From Cyanobacteria bacterium UBA8803 (GTDB taxonomy: Bacteria; Cyanobacteriota; Cyanobacteriia; Cyanobacteriales; Coleofasciculaceae): 20,097 bases of DNA. Location of the stretch: the NCBI GenBank assembly GCA_003505715.1, contig DNXU01000246.1, positions 515 to 20,611 on the forward strand. The letters are read 5' to 3'. Position 1 is the first letter of the stretch, and every line of letters starts with the position of its first letter. This document shows, piece by piece, positions 15,734 through 20,097 of this stretch. The notes below the pieces were generated by a model. It saw only the letters and a program-made list of their open reading frames with translations, had not been told where the DNA came from and did not search any database. The position numbers and the translations under genes were made by a program.

Positions 15734-16606
15734 CTACAAATACTTCCTTAACAACAGCCGTAACTTTTCTTTCGTCGCCTCTGAGACCTGAGCCAGTGGT
15801 GTCAAAATGGCGTATTTTAAGGCCGAGTGCGCCTCCGAAACAGGGGGATTTTCACTCAAGCGCCGCACGGTTTCTTGAATTACTTTCTGAGCATTGGTAG
15901 CATTACGTTGCAGATTAGCAATTACCATTTCTACCGTCACGCTGTCGTGGTCGGGATGCCAGCAGTCGTAATCTGTTACCAGTGCTAAGGTTGCATAGGC
16001 TATCTCCGCTTCCCGCGCCAGCTTTGCCTCTGGCAAATTGGTCATCCCAATCACTGTTGCGCCCCAGCTGCGGTAGAGATTAGACTCAGCTTTTGTGGAA
16101 AATGCTGGCCCTTCCATACAGACATAAGTGCCGCTGCGATGCAGGGTTACATCTGGTAATTCCAGACTGGCAACTGCATCTGCTAAAACCCCTGCCAGTT
16201 GATGGCACACCGGATCGGCAAAGGCAATATGAGCGACAATTCCTTCACCAAAGAAGGTAGAAACCCGATTTTTGGTACGGTCAATAAACTGATCCGGTAC
16301 TACCATATCTAGAGGTTTAGCCTCTTCCTTCAAGGAACCCACGGCTGAGGCCGAAATCAGATACTCCACACCTAACTGCTTCATGGCATGGATATTGGCT
16401 CGAAATGGTAACTCTGAGGGTAACAGAGTGTGGTTGCGACCGTGACGGGCGAGAAACGCCACGGGCGTTCCTGCCAGCGTTCCCACAATCAAGGCATCTG
16501 ACGGCGTACCAAAGGGGGTATCAACCCGCACCTCTTCCAAATCCTTGAGGTCTGCCATTTTGTACAGTCCGCTACCGCCAATAATGCCAATTTTTGCCTG
16601 AGCCAT
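15734..16606 (-). CDS. mtnP: S-methyl-5'-thioadenosine phosphorylase
   Basis: 290 residues, the family's usual length. The enzyme splits methylthioadenosine, a by-product of polyamine synthesis and other S-adenosylmethionine reactions, with phosphate into adenine and methylthioribose-1-phosphate, the first step of methionine salvage in the cytoplasm. Signatures are [11 protein letters not shown] (phosphate site), [46 protein letters not shown] (purine and ribose contacts), [15 protein letters not shown] and [17 protein letters not shown]. The aspartate pair of the last motif fits an MTAP, which recognises adenine, better than a guanosine/inosine phosphorylase. The gene is convergent with the SGNH hydrolase gene and stands alone rather than in a methionine-salvage operon. 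A palindrome lies 27 bases before the start codon. Confidence 0.94.
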   Translation of the reverse strand: MAQAKIGIIGGSGLYKMADLKDLEEVRVDTPFGTPSDALIVGTLAGTPVAFLARHGRNHTLLPSELPFRANIHAMKQLGVEYLISASAVGSLKEEAKPLDMVVPDQFIDRTKNRVSTFFGEGIVAHIAFADPVCHQLAGVLADAVASLELPDVTLHRSGTYVCMEGPAFSTKAESNLYRSWGATVIGMTNLPEAKLAREAEIAYATLALVTDYDCWHPDHDSVTVEMVIANLQRNATNAQKVIQETVRRLSENPPVSEAHSALKYAILTPLAQVSEATKEKLRLLLRKYL

Positions 16607-16632
16607 CGTTGTTGCCTTCTGCTTTGCTGCAA

Positions 16633-16650
16633 TGCCAAGTTATTTTGGCA
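16633..16650. promoter_or_regulatory. TGCCAA-N6-TTGGCA palindrome upstream of mtnP
   Basis: A perfect 6-base inverted repeat with a 6-base spacer lies 27 bases before the mtnP start codon. The symmetry and position suit either an operator for a dimeric regulator or a leader hairpin. I do not recognise the regulator. Confidence 0.35.
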
Positions 16651-16679
16651 TACTCCGCGTCTGAAAAGTTATTGTTTTT

Positions 16680-16745
16680 AGGACTTAGGCAAACGCCCCC
16701 CTAACCCCCCAAATCTGGGGGGAACAAGAAATTTCTCCCCCCAGC
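16680..16745. repeat. C/G hairpin repeat of the intergenic type
   Basis: After GGACTTAGGCAAACG come CCCCCC (16705-16710), AAATCT and GGGGGG (16717-16722), a 7-pair hairpin, and then a second C-run at about 16736-16742. Runs of CCCCCTAACCCCCC with a facing GGGGGG occur between many cyanobacterial genes, so this is probably a dispersed repeat. Confidence 0.55.
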
Positions 16746-16791
16746 TCCTCATGCGATCGCCGGATTGCCCACTCTTGAGGAGTTAGAAGTC

Positions 16792-16968
16792 ATGGACGAT
16801 AAGTCGATCGATTATCAAGACTCTGACGCGAGCCAAAGGTATCGGACGGTGGACTGTACAGATGCTGCTGATTTTCCGTCTCAAGCGGTGGGATATCCTG
16901 CCTGTGGATGGGAAGATGCGATCTCGCTATTGCCTCATGTCTGTCTCACGCTAGGAGGCATACAATAA
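16792..16968 (+). CDS. Small open reading frame of uncertain reality
   Basis: A 58-codon frame from an ATG with AGGAG nine bases upstream (16778-16782). The peptide begins MDDKSIDYQDSDASQRYR, is acidic, and shows no domain, signal or membrane segment that I know. A TTG at 16765 could extend it by nine codons. It sits between repeat-like DNA and the nuclease leader, and chance is a real alternative. Confidence 0.2.
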   Translation: MDDKSIDYQDSDASQRYRTVDCTDAADFPSQAVGYPACGWEDAISLLPHVCLTLGGIQ

Positions 16969-17040
16969 GGTCAAGCATGCTACTAATAGGATAATAATAT
17001 CTTTATTTTTCTGTTTAGAAACACCACAAAAGGAGTAAAA

Positions 17041-18603
17041 ATGCCAAAGGAAAGTCCAAACGTTAGCTTAGATGCCCTGATACCTAGAGAAGCTTTTGAA
17101 GTTCTAGGACAACAAAATCAAAACATAGGAAGAAATGTTCCTATGATATCAATTCGAGATTTAGAACAAAATTCTTTCTTCTATCCATCTTTAAGGAAGC
17201 CAGATTTCCAGCGTGAAACTAATGAGTGGGATGCTGAGAAAATATGTGAGTTTATAGAAAGCTTTTTGGATGGAGATTTAATCCCAGCAGTTATTCTTTG
17301 GAGAAGTTCTGGTAGTGACTACTTTGTCATTGATGGCTCACATAGACTAAGTTCTTTAATTGCTTGGATAAATGATGATTATGGTGATGGTAAAATTTCC
17401 AAAGAATTTTATGATGGAGACATCGCAGAAGAGCAGAAGAGTGCTGCTCAGATGGTAAGAAAATTGATTAATGAAAGGATAGGTTCTTACAAGCATTATC
17501 AATCTTTAACACAGCATCGAGGAGAAGTAGACCCAAAAATTCTTGATAGAGCAAGAAACTTAGGCGCTTTAGGTATACAGCTTCAGTGGGTTGAAGGTGA
17601 TGTACGCAAAGCAGAAGATTCTTTCTTCAAAATCAACCAAAAAGCAGCGCCAATAGGTGAAACTGAGATACGTTTGTTACAAGCTCGAAATACACCTAAT
17701 GGTGTTGCTACTCGTGCCATCATGAGAAGTGGTAACGGACATAAGTATTGGTCAGACTTTTCTCATGAGAAGCAAGAAAATATTGAGAAATTAGCTCAAG
17801 AAATACATCAACTCATTTTTGAACCTAAGCTGAAAAATCCTATTAAGACTTTAGACGTACCAATAGTAGGAAATTTGTCATCTTCAGAAAAACTTGAATT
17901 AATATTAGAGTTTGTCAATATAGTTAATAATATAGAAGAAGATAATCAATTGGGAAACGATTCAACGGGAGATAAGACAGTACAACTGTTAAGAAATTGC
18001 AAAAAAGTAGCTCAAAGGATAAATAGCAAAGACCCTTCATCTCTTGGTCTTCATCCAATAATATATTTCTATACGAGTGCTGGAAAGCCTAAAATTGGCT
18101 CATTTTATGGTGTTGTTGCCTTGATGTTAGATTTAGAAAAAACTAAATCTTTTTCTAAGTTTATACAAATTAGAAAAGATTTTGAGTGGGTGATTTGGCA
18201 AGATGATATGGTTCCACAGATTGTCAGTAAGAGCAGTGCAGTAAAGGCGAGAGGAAAGGTTAAAGATTTTTATCGACAAATCATTGACAAATTATCTGAA
18301 GGAGTAGACAAGAAAAATGTCATGAAGGAGATAGTTGCTGAAAAAACATTTGGTTCTTTAAAAAGAAAAACAAAAGGGAATACCAGTGAAACCGCAAGTA
18401 AAGAATTTTCACGAGAGACAAAATCAGCAGCATTTATCAGAGATACTTTACCTGGTTCTCCACGATGTAGAATTTGTGAGGGATATCTCCCCAGTAGCTT
18501 TTGCTCTATAGACCATAAAATAAGAAAAGCAGATGGTGGCTTAGGTACTTTAGAGAATGCCCAGTTGACTCACCCATACTGTAATACAACATTCAAAAAT
18601 TGA
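17041..18603 (+). CDS. DUF262-like domain protein with C-terminal HNH endonuclease, putative defence nuclease
   Basis: 520 residues with AAGGAG (17030-17035) five bases before the ATG, the best Shine-Dalgarno in the window. The N-terminal part resembles DUF262, the ParB/sulfiredoxin-like domain of GmrSD-type restriction systems: KPDFQRETNEWDAEKICEFIESFLDG, then VIDGSHRLSSL with D98, H101 and R102, matching the DGQHRL nucleotide-binding motif. A long middle part (about 200-440) has no motif I know. The end is an HNH nuclease with a zinc site: C476-x2-C479, D491-H492, N506, then H511-x2-C514-N515. In GmrSD the partner nuclease domain is DUF1524; here a different HNH is fused on the same chain. 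Type IV-like restriction of modified DNA or phage defence is inferred. The gene is very AT-rich, uses many AGA codons and lacks HIP1, which suggests recent acquisition. It stands alone. Confidence 0.8.
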   Translation: MPKESPNVSLDALIPREAFEVLGQQNQNIGRNVPMISIRDLEQNSFFYPSLRKPDFQRETNEWDAEKICEFIESFLDGDLIPAVILWRSSGSDYFVIDGSHRLSSLIAWINDDYGDGKISKEFYDGDIAEEQKSAAQMVRKLINERIGSYKHYQSLTQHRGEVDPKILDRARNLGALGIQLQWVEGDVRKAEDSFFKINQKAAPIGETEIRLLQARNTPNGVATRAIMRSGNGHKYWSDFSHEKQENIEKLAQEIHQLIFEPKLKNPIKTLDVPIVGNLSSSEKLELILEFVNIVNNIEEDNQLGNDSTGDKTVQLLRNCKKVAQRINSKDPSSLGLHPIIYFYTSAGKPKIGSFYGVVALMLDLEKTKSFSKFIQIRKDFEWVIWQDDMVPQIVSKSSAVKARGKVKDFYRQIIDKLSEGVDKKNVMKEIVAEKTFGSLKRKTKGNTSETASKEFSRETKSAAFIRDTLPGSPRCRICEGYLPSSFCSIDHKIRKADGGLGTLENAQLTHPYCNTTFKN

Positions 18604-18657
18604 ATATTCCTAGACTAGCCATAAAATTAACCCTACAATTAACTATGGCAATCGCTC

Positions 18658-18669
18658 GTGCGATCGCAC
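18658..18669. other. Extended HIP1 palindrome GTGCGATCGCAC
   Basis: A 12-base perfect palindrome built around GCGATCGC. It is the first HIP1 after the AT-rich nuclease gene and marks the return of host-like sequence. Confidence 0.5.
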
Positions 18670-18696
18670 CTCTATAGCAATTTTAAAATCAGCTTT

Positions 18697-18717
18697 CTGG
18701 TTGAAAAGCTCAACCAG
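18697..18717. terminator. Stem-loop after the nuclease gene
   Basis: CTGGTTGA (18697-18704) pairs perfectly with TCAACCAG (18710-18717) around AAAGC. It is followed by ATTCT rather than a T-run, so it probably assists the stronger hairpin just downstream. Confidence 0.45.
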
Positions 18718-18727
18718 ATTCTAAACA

Positions 18728-18755
18728 AAAAGCCTCCCATTCAGGAGGCTTTATT
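18728..18755. terminator. Bidirectional intrinsic terminator
   Basis: AGCCTCC (18731-18737), loop CATTCA, GGAGGCT (18744-18750), with a T-rich TTATT on the right and AAAA on the left, so a U-tract follows in either direction. It lies between the converging nuclease and tandem-repeat genes and can serve both. Confidence 0.85.
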
Positions 18756-18781
18756 CTCACATTATGTATGAAGTTGTGGCA

Positions 18782-20097
18782 TCAATAACCAAACATCGCT
18801 AAACCCCCTACGCCTAACACCCCAGCGAAAGCTGCAACTGCGACGGAAGTAATCGCCGTACCAAACAACCACCAAGCTGCGGTTGCAGCGGCTTTTCGGG
18901 TTTCTTTCAGTTGCTTCTTAGCCTTATGTTTGAGTTCTTTAACTCGTTTTTGAGCTTCCTCTTGCAGGCGTTCGGCGCGGCTGAGTATGCTATCGCGCAT
19001 CCCTTCAATTTGGTTGACGATCCGATTAGCATCTGCCTGGGAGATGTCCTCGCGGGAACTCAAGATCGCTACCAAGGTATCCCGATCGAATTGACTCAGC
19101 CGATCGCGCAGCGCTTCCAATCCCGCTTCTGGATCGTCAAACAGCTTGCGCAAGTCTCCCTTAATCCCTTCATAGTTTAGTTCGGGGCGATCGAGGGAGT
19201 TGAGGTAATTCCGGATTCTGCCAAAAATGCTGTCCATCGCAGATTGGACTTGGTGTTGGACAGCTTGCACTTGTTCGACCAACTGATGGCGAACGGAGTC
19301 GATATTATCCGCAATTCGGTTCGCGTCCTCCTCGGAAATATCCTCCCGTTGCGATAGCAGTGCCACAAGGGTATCCCGATCGAACTGCGCAAGGCGATCG
19401 CTCACACTCTTCCACCCTGCTTGGGGGTCTTTAAATAACAGTTGCAAGTCTCGCTCGATCCCTTCGGGATTGAGTTCTTCTTTGTTGGTATTCCGCAAGT
19501 ACTCTTCAAATTCGGCTCGGTAATCCCGTACCGTATCTTTAGCACGACTGGCCAAGCGTCGCGGTGCTTTGATAATGCTGCGAATCGCATCCTGTACGCG
19601 ATCGATAATCCGATTCACTTGCTCCTCGCTCAAGTTTTCCCGCTGACTAAGAAGTTTGACCAAGGTGTCCCGATCCACTTCCGAGAGCCGTTCGCGTAGT
19701 GCTAATGCTCCTGCTTTCGGGTCATCTAGGAGTTTTGCCAAATCCTGCTTGATGCCTTCGGGGTCGAGTTCATCCAGATTGGTGTTCCGCAAATACTCGG
19801 CAATTTGATGCGTCAGGCGATCGTACTGCTCCTTAGCCTTACCTGTTAATTCTTGGGGTGCATTCAGGATGCGATCTCGCACTTCTAAGAAGCGATCAAT
19901 AACCTGATTAATCTGTTCCTCACTCAAATCGCCGCGCTGACTTAACAATTGCACCAGCGTATCGCGGTCAAATTCCGAAAGCCTTTGCTGTAAAGCTTTT
20001 AGTCCTGCTTGGGAGTCATCTAGGATAGTTTGCAAACCTCGCTTGATGCCTTCAGGATTTAGTTCTTCTTTGTCGATCTCGCCCAGGTAGGATTCTA
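18782..20097 (-). CDS. Tandem 98-residue repeat protein with C-terminal membrane segment, 5' end missing
   Basis: The frame stays open to the window end and the repeat pattern continues there (ELNPEGIK just inside the edge), so the start lies outside. About 438 residues are visible. They form four units of exactly 98 residues, each with (E/N)YLxxxxxxELNPEGIKxDLxxLxDDPxAGxxAL, RLSxFDRDTLVxLLSQREDxSEExxNRIxD and a charged helical tail rich in Arg, Lys, Glu and Gln. After the last unit comes a Lys-rich helix and a hydrophobic, Gly/Ala-rich end (AWWLFGTAITSVAVAAFAGVLGVGG) that looks like a membrane anchor or hairpin. Everything predicts an all-helical, partly coiled-coil rod held at a membrane by its C terminus. 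I do not recognise a characterised family. A scaffold or envelope/thylakoid-associated role is a guess. The gene converges on the nuclease gene. Confidence 0.8.
   Translation of the reverse strand, partial: ESYLGEIDKEELNPEGIKRGLQTILDDSQAGLKALQQRLSEFDRDTLVQLLSQRGDLSEEQINQVIDRFLEVRDRILNAPQELTGKAKEQYDRLTHQIAEYLRNTNLDELDPEGIKQDLAKLLDDPKAGALALRERLSEVDRDTLVKLLSQRENLSEEQVNRIIDRVQDAIRSIIKAPRRLASRAKDTVRDYRAEFEEYLRNTNKEELNPEGIERDLQLLFKDPQAGWKSVSDRLAQFDRDTLVALLSQREDISEEDANRIADNIDSVRHQLVEQVQAVQHQVQSAMDSIFGRIRNYLNSLDRPELNYEGIKGDLRKLFDDPEAGLEALRDRLSQFDRDTLVAILSSREDISQADANRIVNQIEGMRDSILSRAERLQEEAQKRVKELKHKAKKQLKETRKAAATAAWWLFGTAITSVAVAAFAGVLGVGGLAMFGY
18917..20092 (-). repeat. Four in-frame 294-base tandem repeats
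   Basis: Units run 20092-19799, 19798-19505, 19504-19211 and 19210-18917, each 98 codons with no insertion or deletion between them. The FDRDTLV (once VDRDTLV) and SEE/SQAD...N-I segments are the best conserved parts. More units probably lie beyond the window. Confidence 0.85.

Larger units (their letters stand above)
16607..17040. other. 434-base divergent intergenic region
   Basis: This separates mtnP (leftward) from the DUF262-HNH gene (rightward). It holds the TGCCAA-N6-TTGGCA palindrome near mtnP, a C/G hairpin repeat at about 16680-16745, one HIP1 copy (16753-16760), a weak small reading frame (16792-16968) and an AT-rich leader that ends in a strong Shine-Dalgarno for the nuclease gene. 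The base composition drops sharply towards AT after about 16970. Confidence 0.6.

Noticed and set aside
15694..15900. A 68-codon frame opposite the end of mtnP
   Set aside because: It overlaps conserved mtnP coding sequence and has no supporting signal.
18917..20092. Regular 294-base periodicity as a CRISPR or transposon repeat array
   Set aside because: The period is an exact multiple of three, the frame is open throughout and the conservation is at protein level, so these are coding repeats.

Overview
The window reads as chromosomal DNA of a cyanobacterium, probably a filamentous one. The octamer GCGATCGC (HIP1, the cyanobacterial signature) occurs many times, for example at about 840, 863, 2908, 5920, 10266 and 14336. 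The gene content also fits: RTX proteins, a serine/threonine kinase with WG repeats, short G/C-rich palindromic intergenic repeats, and a parvulin domain of the type cyanobacteria place beside type I secretion genes. I cannot name the species from sequence alone.

Region 1 (1-5558, + strand) concerns secreted or surface proteins. It holds the C-terminal end of one RTX calcium-binding protein, a second complete RTX protein, then a close pair: a glycosyltransferase fused to a C-terminal parvulin-like prolyl isomerase domain, and a probable GT-A-type glycosyltransferase three bases downstream. The simplest reading is a locus that makes, folds and perhaps glycosylates exported RTX proteins. The transporter itself is not in the window.

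Region 2 (5610-13035, - strand) holds, in transcription order, a PcrA/UvrD helicase, a SIMPL-domain (DUF541) lipoprotein, a full-length major vault protein (MVP) and a class V aminotransferase-fold enzyme. The MVP is the standout. Its repeat, shoulder, cap-helix and cap-ring regions can be followed nearly end to end against the animal protein, so this bacterium may build a vault-like shell. The SIMPL-MVP pair is bracketed by two palindromic elements sharing an 11-base end in opposite orientation.

Region 3 (13167-16606) holds a serine/threonine kinase with C-terminal WG repeats, divergent from pcrA, then a membrane-anchored SGNH/GDSL hydrolase that converges on methylthioadenosine phosphorylase (mtnP).

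Region 4 (16607-20097) opens with a 434-base intergenic stretch containing a palindrome and a C/G hairpin repeat. It continues with an AT-rich DUF262-HNH gene, likely a mobile defence nuclease. A strong hairpin terminator separates it from a convergent gene cut by the window edge, which encodes a protein of exact 98-residue tandem repeats ending in a membrane segment. I saw no tRNA, rRNA, CRISPR array or transposase.
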